A DNA stretch of 64,000 nt from Acanthaster planci (taxonomy: Eukaryota; Echinodermata; Asteroidea; Valvatida; Acanthasteridae), in contig NW_019091372.1 of the NCBI RefSeq assembly GCF_001949145.1, positions 1,237,631-1,301,630 of the forward strand, read 5' to 3'. Below the pieces are notes generated by a model. That model was not told the DNA's origin, searched no databases, and was given only the letters and a program-made list of their open reading frames with translations. Positions 40,223 through 52,666 of this stretch are shown piece by piece. A program made the position numbers and the translations under genes. Numbering within the stretch: the first letter of the stretch is position 1; each line of letters opens with the position of its first letter.

Positions 40223-41659
40223 CCTGCAACGAAACGAGAATGAATCTTCAGGGGTGGGTCAGCGACAATAGTCAGTCACATTTCTTGTTCTCACTCCCCG
40301 ACACTTGACCTGTCTTCTGCAGAAATGCTAGAAGATTCGGATATTGTTGGCGTAAACTTGCAGTCAGTTTGGGGGAAATGAAGGTAGACATTGCGTTGTA
40401 TTGGCCAGTCCATTGTTTTGGTAAGCATATTGGCATTGTAAAGTTTTCACGGTGAAGAGTGTTTGGAGATATGTGAATGTAGAATTTGTATTCGTGCGGT
40501 GTTGTAAGACGTAGGCTTGAATTAAGCCACAAAACCAGTGTGCACAGGAGGACGAGTCATGGACATGGCAGCATTCGTGTTTGGTAATCGCGCTTGTTTC
40601 TCCTAAACAAAGTTTTCAAATCTCAAATAAGGTTTTAGCAACAGGGAACCAAAAACACGGGGAAAAAAAATCTGAGTCTTGCAACCAGTCTTCTTCAAGG
40701 GTGTTGTAATTGTTACAGTATTCAGACGGACATGTGTGTAAAAAGTACATACCTGCTGCAGTCTAAACCTGTATAAATGTTCTTGCAACTTTTGTAAGCT
40801 TGTTTTTTTAACTTCTAAGTACATTTCATCCCAGTATGTAGAAGAAAAAAAAATTGTGCATGGATGGATGGCCAAAAGTGTGAGCCGAGTGTTGAACATT
40901 AGCTTAGCCGATTTAAGTAACCGTTTCATAGATTTTTTTGCTAATTACTCATACCTTTCAAAAAGGATCGAGGAACATTTTTTCTTTTTAACGAGTGGGT
41001 GCAGTTTTGTTTTCAGTTTGGTGCTATCCAGTTCATCTAACTTCCCTTATGTTGATTGAACTTGCGTCCTGCACTTTTAATTTTAATAGTGGTTACGTCG
41101 TCATAGGATTTGTGGTAGTGGTGTAGGAGACGTTCGACGCCCTCTTGTGGCGGCCTTTAGAGAATCTCACAAGCTAGGTCTCTGCAGGCAATCTGTATTC
41201 TTATTTCTACTGTTTTCATGGGTCGAGTGTAGAAGGCATGTCAGAGTGCCAAATTGTAGGTGGCATGCACACGTGTAGGTTCGCCTTTAACAAAGGGAGC
41301 ACTTTTCAGGCATGCAACTTGGACTTGGACAAAAAAAGGAGGAAATAATTCCAATCTTTACGAGTCTCTGTACGGGTGTTTTTCAATTTTCATGGCGTGA
41401 TGTGAAGTGAAAAACAAGGAAATCAGCTGATCCGGGAAAAGTTGCAGGCCAGATTTTTAGAAGACATTTTAAGCGTGATTTTTAACTGCCATGCAACCTT
41501 GGTTTATATAAATTTTGTATCTCTATTTATTCATGTTTTTCAGCCATTATTTTATTCTTGGCATTGAAATGATAAATTTTATAATACTTATGCCCTCTAG
41601 TATACTCCTTACCAGTACTAACAGATCATCCTCCTTCAAAGATTGCTTGGATGGGTAGA

Positions 41660-41902
41660 ATTGCATTGTTGGGTATGTTCAGGTGCAAACTATAGTTCGA
41701 CCGGTGGTGAGTTGTTTTTTAACAGTGCGCATGCGTAATTTGGTTACACTCCAACAACCCTAGCCGGGCTATTTTTTAGAATTGCAATTGGGTATGTTCA
41801 GGTGCAAACTATAGTTCGACCGGTGGTGAGTTGTTTTTTAACAGCGCGCATGCGTAATTCGGTTACACTCCAACAACCCTAGCCGGGCTATTTTTTAAAA
41901 TT
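41660..41902. repeat. Two-copy tandem duplication, period 119 bp
   Basis: GGGTATGTTCAGGTGCAAAC through CTAGCCGGGCTATTTTTTA occurs twice, starting at 41671 and 41790, with only a handful of differences (for example GTGCGC/GCGCGC and TTTGG/TTCGG). The duplication is recent. Confidence 0.9.
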
Positions 41903-41940
41903 TCATCATTACATTGCACCGTTGGCTGCAATTCTCGAAG

Positions 41941-41946
41941 AATAAA
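41941..41946 (+). terminator. Possible poly(A) signal for tetraspanin B
   Basis: AATAAA about 1.7 kb after the stop; position only. Confidence 0.2.
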
Positions 41947-42224
41947 TGGTCGTGAAATGGTTCCCTCAGTAATGATAAATGAAATTGGCTTTTGATAACC
42001 AGTGGCGTGTCCATGCCCTGGAGCCTGGTACCAAATGGTGGACCAGAAAGTCCAAACCATCCAGCATTCAGGCGACGTTACTCCAACTATAGTCAATGAT
42101 AGTCGGCGCTCGAACTTGCCTATATAGATAGTTTATGTAGTGTGGATTCTAGTTGTGAAACCAGGAATTCCTGAGAAGTGCACTGCAACTGGAAGTTTGA
42201 AGGATACCTAGAGAGAGAACACAA

Positions 42225-42410
42225 AGAAATTTAGGCCGTTTAGAAGCTGGAGGAAAGCCTGGAATGATCCGGGGAGACCCAGCGCATCAGGCATGGACTG
42301 GAAACCCAATCCACATTTTGTCCTGGGCGGGATTCGAACCAGGTCAGTGGTGGAAGGCGAGGACAAAACCACTGTCACAAACTTGGATATAAGGGCACAG
42401 GTTAAACCCC
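42225..42410 (-). mobile_element. tRNA-derived SINE
   Basis: On the minus strand, GTGACAGTGG resembles an A box and is followed about 40 bases later by a perfect B box GGTTCGAATCC. After the tRNA-like head comes a body with TGGATTGGGTTTCC, CTGGGTCTCCCCGG and CTTTCCTCCAGCTTC, typical of the SINEs of marine invertebrates. It does not fold as a functional tRNA. Confidence 0.6.
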
Positions 42411-43838
42411 CTCCAAAAAAACAGTGAACAAAGTGAGATCTTCGGTACAAGGGAAAGCACTATGTACATACATGTACGTGCAATCATTGCAGTAATTTTG
42501 GACTACTTGGTATACGCACGCCGTTCTTTTCGAGGTTTGGAAGCTTTAGTCACTTGAGTGCAGGTCCGAAAGATATATGCCTTGGCCGCATTGTAGTTGC
42601 ATTTCTCAGATGTCTAGGACGTGCAAGGACTCATCCAAATGTGATTATTGTGACTGACCTGTAACAGATTGGCGTCACGCCTTGTTTACATGTGTGCTTT
42701 CCTATTTTCAGTAAGGCGTGACATGATGTGTCGAAGCATAGGCAGGTGTACATGTACATGTCAAGAGAATCTGTCTGACTAGGTCTGTCGTTTCATCGCC
42801 TGCAGATTAAGAGGCAATGCTTAAGCTGCAAAATGTTTATACCAGCAATGAGGCGAGCACACGTACAAACTCTTTCTATTCAAATCTGGCAGCCATTTTG
42901 ATTCTTCAGTACTTCTTAAGGCGATGATTTTTCAGGGCTCCATATCCGGCATTTTGTTATACGTTCTTACTCTTCTCGGTGTTGAATCTTGTCGACTTGT
43001 GCTTGCCTGCAATAGCTCTTGTATTTTGTACTTTGTACTAATTATTAAGAAATGTATATTATGCAACTCAGTTCTTATTCTGTAAATACCAGTTGAGTAG
43101 CGGTAAGTGAGGTGGATGATTTGATGAGGAAATGACGTTCTGTGGGGGCAGCCATCTTGGAATTGTCCCCGGAAGGTGCAGTGCATGTCTATGTGGAGAT
43201 TTCATTGTGAGGTAAATAGTTACGAAAATATAGCAAATTTGGTAAGTTTGAAAGAGGCAATTGATGATATTTTCACACCTGTTCCCCTTCTGTTTAACGG
43301 CTTCCTTATAGTTTGTATTCAGAACTTACCCATGTCACTGATTTTTTAAAATCATTATCTTGTTTATTCTAAACAATGCATGTAAACATAATTTCAGGCA
43401 TTTTCGTACGATCATGTTCAGACAGCAAGTTAGCAAGAGCAAAGCAAACAATAAAATCATTTTTGTACCAAAATTACCGTGGTTCCATTATTTTTGGCTG
43501 AATTGTCATATCAAGCAGGTATGTGGCTCTTCTGGAACGAGAGTAATAATTCACTTTGAACTTGAGCCTTGAATGAAGTCTAAACATTGAAACATTTGCA
43601 TACACCAGATGCTAGATGCCACCTTTGTCCCTGAGCATTAGTCTCTCACACAGTCAATTATTAGCACCAGTATTTAACACCATACTTTTCTCTTCCTTTA
43701 TTGCTTCAACACTAGTAGCATTCACTCCAACATTTTATACAAATAATTGTCTTTACACGGTTTTTCTCATTAAAAATATGTAAATTCCACTTTCAGGGAA
43801 TCTCATCATAAACAACTCTTTTGGGGGTCATATTTCGT

Positions 43839-43910
43839 ATTAACCCTAACCCCCTAGGGTGTATGTAAAATCATATTGAAATTGGAGGATTTGGGACTGT
43901 TAGGGTTAAT
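43839..43910. mobile_element. Palindromic element with telomere-like ends (copy 2)
   Basis: ATTAACCCTAAC and GTTAGGGTTAAT are exact reverse complements bounding 72 bp. The inner GGAGGATTTGG is shared with copy 1. Confidence 0.6.
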
Positions 43911-46900
43911 AGGTGGTCATATTCAGCGCATTTGATTACCTTCCCTGCAAGCGTGATTGTGTTTGATTTGACACTCGGGTGACTCTCTGTGCTTTTTCAG
44001 ACCTTCCCCTCTAGATAACTACCCTGCCAAGCCGGTTACATGGGGAAGTATCCCACAATGCAAAGCAAAACGTGGCAGCTTACCATAGTTGAGCAAGGGA
44101 AGTTAACAAAAGTTAAAAATATCTTTGAATCAAATCAAGTGAGATCTGTTGGTTTCCAGAGTTCAAATTCATGGTACAATTTCAATTTCGGTGTGACCTT
44201 TTGACCCAGTAAGGCACCTCAAGTACCCCGAGATCATTCATTTATTTCCACACATATTGCACATGCTCACCTAAACCTACATGTACGACGCAATCACAGA
44301 AGGGTGTGAGGGATGAAATTCAACCCACTGTAAGCACGATTTATGACATCACAAAATTTCCACCATGATCATCACTGCTCTCCATCAGGATGATCTTGCA
44401 GAAGTGTTTTAGTATCGTACAAAATTTTGAATATTAACGAGACTGTCAACGGTGACAGTATTTTCTCTTCACAGAAAATTATGCCGAATAAAAAATCTGA
44501 ATACATTAACGAATTACCAAATGGAATATATGATACACGCTGAAGTGTACCAACTATCATTTCAGTTACCGGTATTCCAACAAGGCTACTGACAACAGGT
44601 TCTGCAAATATCCTTGATCCAAAAATACAAAAATCTATCATGTACAGTACCCTGAAGACCAAACTTGTCATATACCCTGAAGACCCAACACTTACATGCA
44701 GTGTGCATGTAATTACCAAGAACTCAGCCCCTGGGTACCAGCCTCTTTTGACTCTAAACCTGTTAGAGATACAAATCAACAGTGGTGTCGGCAGAAGTTG
44801 GAAAAAGAAGTCACATAGCACAACGTGCTTCACACACGTACACGACATATCAGAAATATTTATACCTTTTCACATGAATAATTAATGAAGTAGCTGGTGG
44901 CACTGAGGTCGCACATTTAAAGTCATGAAAGTGTAGAACACATGTTTCACGCGTCCTGAGCATAATACGCACGTCTCGCTCGGCATTCCACATGACCTCC
45001 CTTTCTGACAACATGTATCGTCCAGAGCGGGCACAGGCGCGACTTTGGCCAAAAAAAAGCAGCTCATAGCAAAGGCCAAACCTGCTACCAGCGCATCAAA
45101 ACAAAGAACTCCATTTGCTCTTTCTGATGCAAATTAGAACAGAGTGACCAAACATATGGCCTTAAAGATCAGTCACATTGGCAATTCACCATTTCCCTAA
45201 TTATGAAATTTAGTCATATTTAAAACAATCCACTTGTATTATGTAAAAAAAAAGGAGCAAAGGTTGCTACTGACGTCATAAGCATGGGTTATTCTTGATA
45301 CCAGACAAAGTGAAAACAACGGTCTCTGGAACATCCAATAGAATTGTTTTAGCTGACGTCAAACTACTCGGCAATTATACAACTGTTTCATCATTTCGAG
45401 GCAAAAGCGCTTGCGTGCATGAGTGCTGGGCATGCTCAAACTAACTGTGAGTTAAATGGGGTCAGACACTGAGAGCAACTTGGGAACTGATTTTACATCA
45501 ACAATGTTGATCAGGCAAGTCAAGGTGATGTAGCATCGAATTGTACCCGGTATGATACAGCTGAATCATCCCAATTTAAAGCAGAGTAAGGTCTCGAAGT
45601 TCTGGCAGATGACCGCGATCATTTACCGAAAATGAGCCGCGAGGGAACACAGCCTATTATGGCCGCATGGTCAAGAAACTCTGGAAGAACAAGAACCGTC
45701 TCATTAAATCGCTAGTTTCGTTTGCCGCCTCCATCAACGCATTTTTTTTACTCGGAGCAGAATCAAACTCCCAAAATTATGATTTTTTTTACAAATGCAA
45801 AGAGAAGCCATGTTAGTCACTATATGAGTAATAATGACCAATTCCCTTTTCGTTAAATAACCTTTTCGCATAAAAGCAATGTGGCTGATCTTTAAGACTC
45901 ATTTTGCTGGATCCTGTCACATACATTATTTGCTATCTTATTGCTGTATATTGTACCATGTCTTGACAAGGCTAAGCCCGCCTGGAATGCATTGCAGTGT
46001 ACATGTAGCTTCAAAATGATGGAAACCAACTGTAAAAATGAGATTTCAAACAAGCTCCTGAATATTTTTAAAAAAACTTTTACACATTCAGGTTTTCTCC
46101 TTTAAAATCACTTAAATTAAAAAAATTTAAATCTCTTCACAAAATCAATATGGACAGGTGATCTAGATCTCCAAAACAAGCATTACTTACATGTAAGTAC
46201 ATGTGTACATGCCTAAAAAAACAAGATGCGCAAACTTTGTACAATGCAGTTCATCCAAATTTACAAAAGAATGGCCCAATTTTAAGGACTAAAAATATTT
46301 CTTATCACTATTTACGCAAGTCTGCTTTTGCACTGTGCACAGCCACAATCACAGCTACATTTTTTTGGTTTGAAAGACTGCCAGGAATGACGGGGCAATG
46401 TGGTACATGTATAACTCCTTGCAAACTTGGTTTTGGCCAAGCGTACAGGTAAAATACTTTCCATCCTCAAAAGCTGACATAAAGTGGTTCATGTGTGACT
46501 TAAGTACATGGTTGGAGCATTTTTTGGTGAAAACGGTTGTTCATAAAATGGACGCCAACAACAGACAGAACCCTGACAGTGGCTGTGCACATGTGTAAAA
46601 AAAAAGGGACGAGGCTCAACAGCTAAGTCGGGAACAGCATGCAAGATTTTAGGTACTAGTCAACACATGCAACGGCAAGCTGGTCAAAATAGATACAATT
46701 GGCTACGGTAGTTTGCACTTCGTATCGGAAAGCACTCGGTGGAGTCAGTCGGGCTCACTGAGCTATATCAAATTACTGGAGCACAAACTTCTCATTCTCC
46801 GTGCGGAGAAAATTTGACCCCGTCCTGGGCGTAGACATTTCGAATCCATGTGCATGCTTGTGGAACATTCAAAATCAGATAGAATCGATATCGAGTAATG

Positions 46901-48024
46901 TACTGTAAATGCAACGCGCATCGGGTGCTGCTAAAATCCGATTTGAAAAGTCACGGCAAAATTATCTGCAGCGCATACGCGCACACATTTGCATTGTTTA
47001 CGCAGAGCAAAATGAAACGCTCATTTGCTGATTGTATGTTAGTTTTTCCAGAATACAGACGTAGACACATGGAAAAAGCCGTACAAAAGCCGTACAAGAT
47101 TTCGAGTTTTCCACAGGTTTGGGCACAAACACGGATGTGCCCTGCAGGCATCACTTTGTACACGAGTCAGCGCTCTGGTGTTTATGGTTGGACTGCACGT
47201 AGCAGTGATATGCACCTCTCCAGCAGCATTAAATTGGAGGGGAACTTTGGCGCGTGTTGGCACAATTCAGAGAAAACACTGACAGAATACAATGGCTTTG
47301 GACAGACGGGGCTCCAGTAAAAAAACACTGCAGTCTTTTTGGCGGGCAAAATGAATGCTCCGGCCTGTTTCCAAATCTTGCTTTGCCCCAGAGTCCCGCT
47401 ACATCTCCTGCTACATAATCAAGCCCTGAAGGTTTTACCATTGGAACTGGGTGAAAGAAATATTGCAAACCTCGGACCTAACGGTACACAATTTTAGTCT
47501 CTCTGTACTGCACAACAATGGAGCGGCGTTGTGCCCAAAGGTCTGTATGTTCAGGGGACTAAACTCATCGAACTGCAGACAAACAGGGACAAAGTCAAGA
47601 CGCGCCCCCCCCATGTGCTTTTTGCATAGATGCTTAAACGGTGCAAAATACGGTACTGTAACATTACAGAAGCAATCTGGTATCTAGCAATCCAAACCAT
47701 GCAAAGTTTGCCCGTGTGAGGCTACAAGAACATACCGAACGACATTCCAATTTCATTTGGATTTCATCCAAATTCCAATTTGAAAAAAAAAACAGCGTTG
47801 TAGTTGGGTCCATCACAGAGTCCATCACAAGTCGTTCAGTCCTAAGCCAATTCACAAGCTGCTCAAAGCCACATTGACAAAAGCTTTCCTTTTCCACCGT
47901 TGACATTATCACTTATGACTGGGTCTTGTGAAAGACTTTGTGATGGGCTCGACTACAACAATGTGAAAAATAAAGGGGGAAACCGGGGACTCGATTCTGG
48001 GAAATTTCCCGCAACAAGGAAAAT

Positions 48025-48112
48025 GCGGAGAAATGTCAGGAAATTTGCGGAGAAATGTCAGGAAATTTGCGGAGAAATGTCAGGAAATTTGCGGAGAAAT
48101 GTCAGGAAATTT
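48025..48112. repeat. 22-bp tandem repeat, four copies
   Basis: The unit GCGGAGAAATGTCAGGAAATTT starts at 48025, 48047, 48069 and 48091 without visible differences. It lies about 330 bp beyond the tetraspanin C stop, so probably in its 3' UTR. Confidence 0.95.
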
Positions 48113-48190
48113 GCACGGGTGAATTCATCTCGTTTCAAATGACGGACAGATCTGACTGATTACTCTGGTCTGATCCACATACATGTACCG

Positions 48191-48247
48191 TAACCCTAAC
48201 CCTCCTCAATCCTTCACCTGTTGGAAGACTGAGGAGTGTTAGGGTTA
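48191..48247. mobile_element. Palindromic element with telomere-like ends (copy 3)
   Basis: TAACCCTAACCCTCCTCAAT at the left faces GAGGAGTGTTAGGGTTA at the right; 57 bp in all, folding into a hairpin. Confidence 0.6.
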
Positions 48248-48444
48248 AACTTCGGCACAACTTACAATAACTTGCAGCACATCTGCGGACATGCCATGCC
48301 AACTTTCTTGCTCGCTTTTCGGATGATGATATGTCTAAGCCAGTGGAAATTTCACTTTCGGGTTTCTCCTAAGAGAGCTTTACGCCCTTGCTCAATTACG
48401 CCAACTGTTGGCGGTCTTCTCCTTGGGGCCGTTTCTCCGCCTGA

Positions 48445-51400
48445 TCACAGTCGCCGGTACAGACAGAACGCCAAGATCATCCCGATGATCTGCAACAATG
48501 AACAGAGGGTCTCTGGTCACGTGGACACCCATTCTTTGCGTGAACGCTTTTCCAACATTCCTGAGAACTGTCGCGGACGACAAAGGTTCTTCAGTGCACC
48601 CACAGGCTTACCTGCAACATGGAGACCCCGATGCCTGTGCCCGCGATGACCACAGCAAATCTGCCACCCTCTTCGGCGACCGCATCCCTGCACCCCTGCA
48701 GGAACAAAACAACAGGTGATGAATTAAACATGGTCATTAATTATACATGAGAGCATGCCTGCAGGGACAAAGCAGTGAGAGTCATGAATTAGCCAGGATC
48801 ATGAATAAAACATGACAGCCTGCTTAAGAGCTGCCCACCAAAAAAATCCTGCTCTTGTATGGGACAGATTCAAACAGGCCATAAATTAATCATGACTCAT
48901 GAATTATACATGAGAGCATGCCTGCAGAGACACAGCAGTGAGAGTCATGAATTAGACAGGATCATGAATAAAACATGACAGCCTGCTTAGGAGCTGCCCA
49001 TCAAAGACAAGGACAAAACAAAGACAGGCTATGAATTCAACATGATCACATGCTTCTGCAGCAAATCTCTGCTCCCAATGCTGCTGCCGCGAATTAATAT
49101 ACCTCAAGGCAGGGTTTCGGTTACGGAAACTTACGATGTTGTTGATGTACGACAGGTGGGTGTTGAACATGTTCTGACATGCCTGCAGGTTGACTGGCTC
49201 CCCTTCTTCGTCGCGTGTGCAGCAGGACGGTGGAACCAGAATCAGGTTGTTCTCGAACCACTTGGAAATCTGGTACAGCTGGGCGGCCTCGATATCAGTC
49301 CCTTCAAAGCCGCAGCAGTCAAACTGGGAGTTCAGATGAACAGAACTGAAAATAACTTGAGGGGTGCCACGCGATTGGCTACTGCTTCCACTTTTGTGAC
49401 CAGCAGAGCTTTACAGTGGAGACTGAAATAGACCTGTATGTTACACCTGGCTACAGTCAATAGAATTCATTCACGAGTCGGCCATATTGATTTGAGAGCA
49501 AACTTATCGTATCATTTTCGGAATCCGTGAGTAAATAATGAAAGCAATGAAATAAAGCCGGGAAGAAACAAACAACATGCAACATGGCGGCGTCCATGTA
49601 CGTTACTCAAGAGTTAAGTTTTGGATGGGTTGAATTCTTTTCTATATAAACAGGTACATTCATTTCTGTGTTTGGGAAAATAATTATTGTTGATGTTGCA
49701 AAACTTCTCATTGTCCACATTGTCTATGGCTTTGGAAGCCACCTCTCCACTTTTTGTGGCTGTTCAAAAATCAAAATCTCACGAGTTTTTCCGTGTGTTC
49801 CTGTAAAACCCTGACGAGGAGGTGGTGTGTGATCCTGTTCCGAGAACAGTGTTCTTAAGTCGTGTTCCCGCCGTTCGAGCGCGAGAACAAGAAACCCGTG
49901 TCAAGAACAGACAGCATGAACTCGACCCATGAGGAGACCACACAGCGACATCTACAGTGCACGCACGCAGCCAATAAACATCACTTCAAATTGTTCAGTT
50001 TCCATGCCAATGCTCTGTCAAGTTATAGGCATCGGCGGTAACAAACTGGTTAACTGGGTCCTAGGATGGCCACTCACTTACCATCAGCTGCACGTAGTTA
50101 AAGGCATCGGTGGTCTCAAAGTGAGTCCCCTGTCCATACCTCTCGACGAGAGCCTCTCTCATCTCCATGTTGGCAAGCGTTATAACCTGGAAAGGAAATA
50201 ACTCCAGCATGTCAGTAACGTCTGGAATGAACACTTACGGGTCACTCAATCAATTTGCTGTCCACCGTTCTTCTGACATTCCATTTAGAACAGATTCTTT
50301 GATTTCCAAGAGTGATTAAGTAATGCAAATACGCTGCCTAACAAACAATAATTACATGCAGTTTGAAGTGCGCATGTGCACCGATATTCCTGAGAATGAC
50401 ATTCATGACCATGGAGGAAACACTTCCGACGTGATTGGCTCCTCTTTGCTGCGCTTTGTGCTTTGCGTTGGTGGGCATTTGCTCAACTAAATTCGCCTCC
50501 TTGCCCTAACCCTCCAGGGTGCTTTGGCAAGACACCCTGCCAGTCACATCAGTTTGCATCATTTGTCAAAGTGGCGTGCCTGCCCAATGTGACAAGATCC
50601 AACACCCGATGCTCTGTGCTGCGTCTGGCAGGGTTGGTGTTTAACATCTGGAGATCGATTTCACGAGGATCCGCACTGACCTGTGTGTAATATGCCAAGG
50701 ATAAAACTCCGCCAGCAAACTCGGTAACAAATATCAGCATCATCAATGCAGCAAACTGGAAGATAAAAGGATTACGAACTAACAATATCATAACAAAAAG
50801 GCTTTCCGTTGAAAGGAGAACTCAAATGATGTTTGTTGGTGTTATCGTGATCGTTAACGTGGTTATTGTTAAGATCGGGGCAGACCTTCTACTCACAAGG
50901 CTTACATTAGGGGTTACATGTACACGTACAGTCCTTCGTTTGGAGCTGTCAAGAAAAGTAACTTACTTTTGAAAAGCCTACTCGGTTTAAAGAGCGTTAT
51001 GGAATTGAAATCACAGCACAATTAATCTTTCTGGTAAGCAGTAATGTGGAGGAAAACATTGAAAGGAGGCCATTTCCAACAATGCGTCTAAAGACGCATT
51101 GTTGGAAAGTTACAATCAGCAGTTTGCTAAAAATGTTCATTTGGCGAAATACTGACATGACGCACTCACCCACACGGTTATTATAACACCTCAGTTGAGT
51201 GCATAACACTGTGCAACCACAATCGATTGAATGAGGACATGTTCATTCCGCATCAGCAGGGAACCAGGTGCAGGAAGCATACATGTATATTATACATGAG
51301 TTTCATTGGTAACTCACCGTGGCCATTTAATGATTTCTTTAAGCAGTGCTACAGACACGTTTGATGCACAACACCAGGCAGCTGGGACCAAAGTGCAAAA

Positions 51401-52666
51401 ACGAAAATGAAATTCTTCAATCCAGATTTACCGCGAAGATGAGGCATTTGCTCTCGAGGCGCACCGCACAGCAGCCCAAGATGGAGACAAAGACGGCCGC
51501 TGATCCCGCAGCGATGAGGCAGAAGGAGGCATTGACGTACATCTCAGAGTTGGTCAACACCACAATGCGTTGGCTGGTGTTGTCCACAATGCCCCAGACC
51601 CCGACACCCATGGCTGCTATGCCACTGAACTGAAAAAGGAAAAAAAAACAAGGAAGGAGACACAAAAGTGCATCAAGTTGTTCCCGTTCCACTTGAGGGG
51701 TTCCGAGTTAGGGGGTTTGAACTCCGGGAAAAGCACTGCCGTTTTGGATGTTTTACAAGGTTGCACAGTTTATCTTTCATCGACAAACTCGAGAGGCTGG
51801 TGGTTCAACAAAGCTGTTATCTTTAAGAGTCACATTTGAAAGCAACCTGCAATGGATACTCAGCCTCAATTTGGTTTCTCTCATATTACTACAAGTTACG
51901 ACAACAGAAACAAGACCTACGTAAATACTTGTCTTCATTGGAAGGGAAAGAAGGCAGTCGTTTATCTTTTCTTAGAAAATGCTTTCATCAATGCATGCAG
52001 GACAGCACTGTTTTGAGTTTGTCACTCAAGGTACCCTACACGTACTCCTTGTCAGCAGAGCATAGGGACGGTACAAAAACCAGTCCTTCTAAAGCCCCTG
52101 CCAGCAATGTCTTAAAAAAATATTGGCCCCTACTACTGTCCAAACTCAGAAAGTGCAGCTGACATCCCCAAACCTGCATGAACTGTTTAGCCTGTCCCTG
52201 TTTTACTGACAGTCAATAGGAAGGAAACTCAACAAGCGTGAGAGAGAAAGAGAGAGAGATGCCAGATTTCCACTGTCTTTTCGTTGTTGACATTTCAACA
52301 CCTTTCCCAGCTTATCAGTTTAAATCCCTTCACCAAAGAATTACTGGTAATCTGTAATCAAACACAAACACACTGGGGTTACCTGCCACTGCTTTTGAGC
52401 ACTGAAGCTTGAAATTGTAGCTAAAATTCTAAGCTTTGCTGGGGTCTTTTTGAGATTAGAAGTTTGCAGAGTGGAAACGGGAAATGCAAAATCTGATCTG
52501 AGCAGTTTCATCACAGTACAAACTCATATTTCCTGCAGGCTAGTAAAAAAAACGCTTACGATCGAGGCTTGCTTACCATGAAGAGCACATTGAAGGCATA
52601 CAGCGTCCATTTATAGCATCGACCGATGCAGTTCAGCGTAGACACGGGAGACTCAAGGTTGACCAT
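48445..52666 (-). CDS. Tetraspanin C, 7 exons (261 aa)
   Basis: A third four-pass tetraspanin. Minus-strand exons: 52666-52577, 51629-51432, 50755-50681, 50186-50082, 49323-49135, 48695-48612, 48489-48445, all phase 0 and matching A and B in position. TM1 is about 21-44, TM2 68-92 (LGCC at 81-84 near its end), TM3 93-115 and TM4 232-257. The large loop has CCG at 159-161, PPSCC ending at 190-191, C205 and GC at 220-221, so six cysteines. An N-glycosylation site NAS lies near residue 65 in the small loop side. The tail is very short and basic (YRRL). The N-terminus (MVNLESPVSTLNCIGRC) is about 20 residues with two cysteines that could be palmitoylated. General features resemble the TSPAN4/9/18 and CD82 side of the family, but I would not assign an orthologue. 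The ATG at 52666 is the first that gives a normal N-terminus. Confidence 0.94.
48740..49004. repeat. Direct duplication in tetraspanin C intron 5, period 163 bp
   Basis: About 100 bp beginning ATTATACATGAGAGCATGCC is repeated at 48740 and 48903, ending GACAGCCTGCTTA(A/G)GAGCTGCCCA. A weaker third echo (GGTGATGAATTAAACATGGTC, TATGAATTCAACATGATC) borders both sides. Confidence 0.85.
51073..51108. other. Perfect 36-nt palindrome in tetraspanin C intron 2
   Basis: TTTCCAACAATGCGTCT, AA, AGACGCATTGTTGGAAA: 17-bp arms with no mismatch and a 2-base centre. It could be a cruciform or RNA hairpin, or the footprint of a deletion inside a larger foldback element. Confidence 0.9.

Larger units (their letters stand above)
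40223..48444. other. Convergent intergenic region between tetraspanins B and C
   Basis: No gene found. Open frames up to 158 codons exist (for example minus strand 44848-44372), but they lack splice partners and recognisable motifs. Contents: 3' UTRs of both neighbours, a 119-bp tandem duplication, a tRNA-derived SINE, two telomere-like palindromic elements and a 22-bp tandem repeat. Confidence 0.6.

Noticed and set aside
44372-44848. 158-codon minus-strand frame between tetraspanins B and C
   Set aside because: Hydrophobic but with no family motif and no splice context; this length is expected by chance in this much sequence.
48236-48649. 137-codon plus-strand frame at the end of tetraspanin C
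   Set aside because: It is the antisense shadow of tetraspanin C exons 6 and 7.
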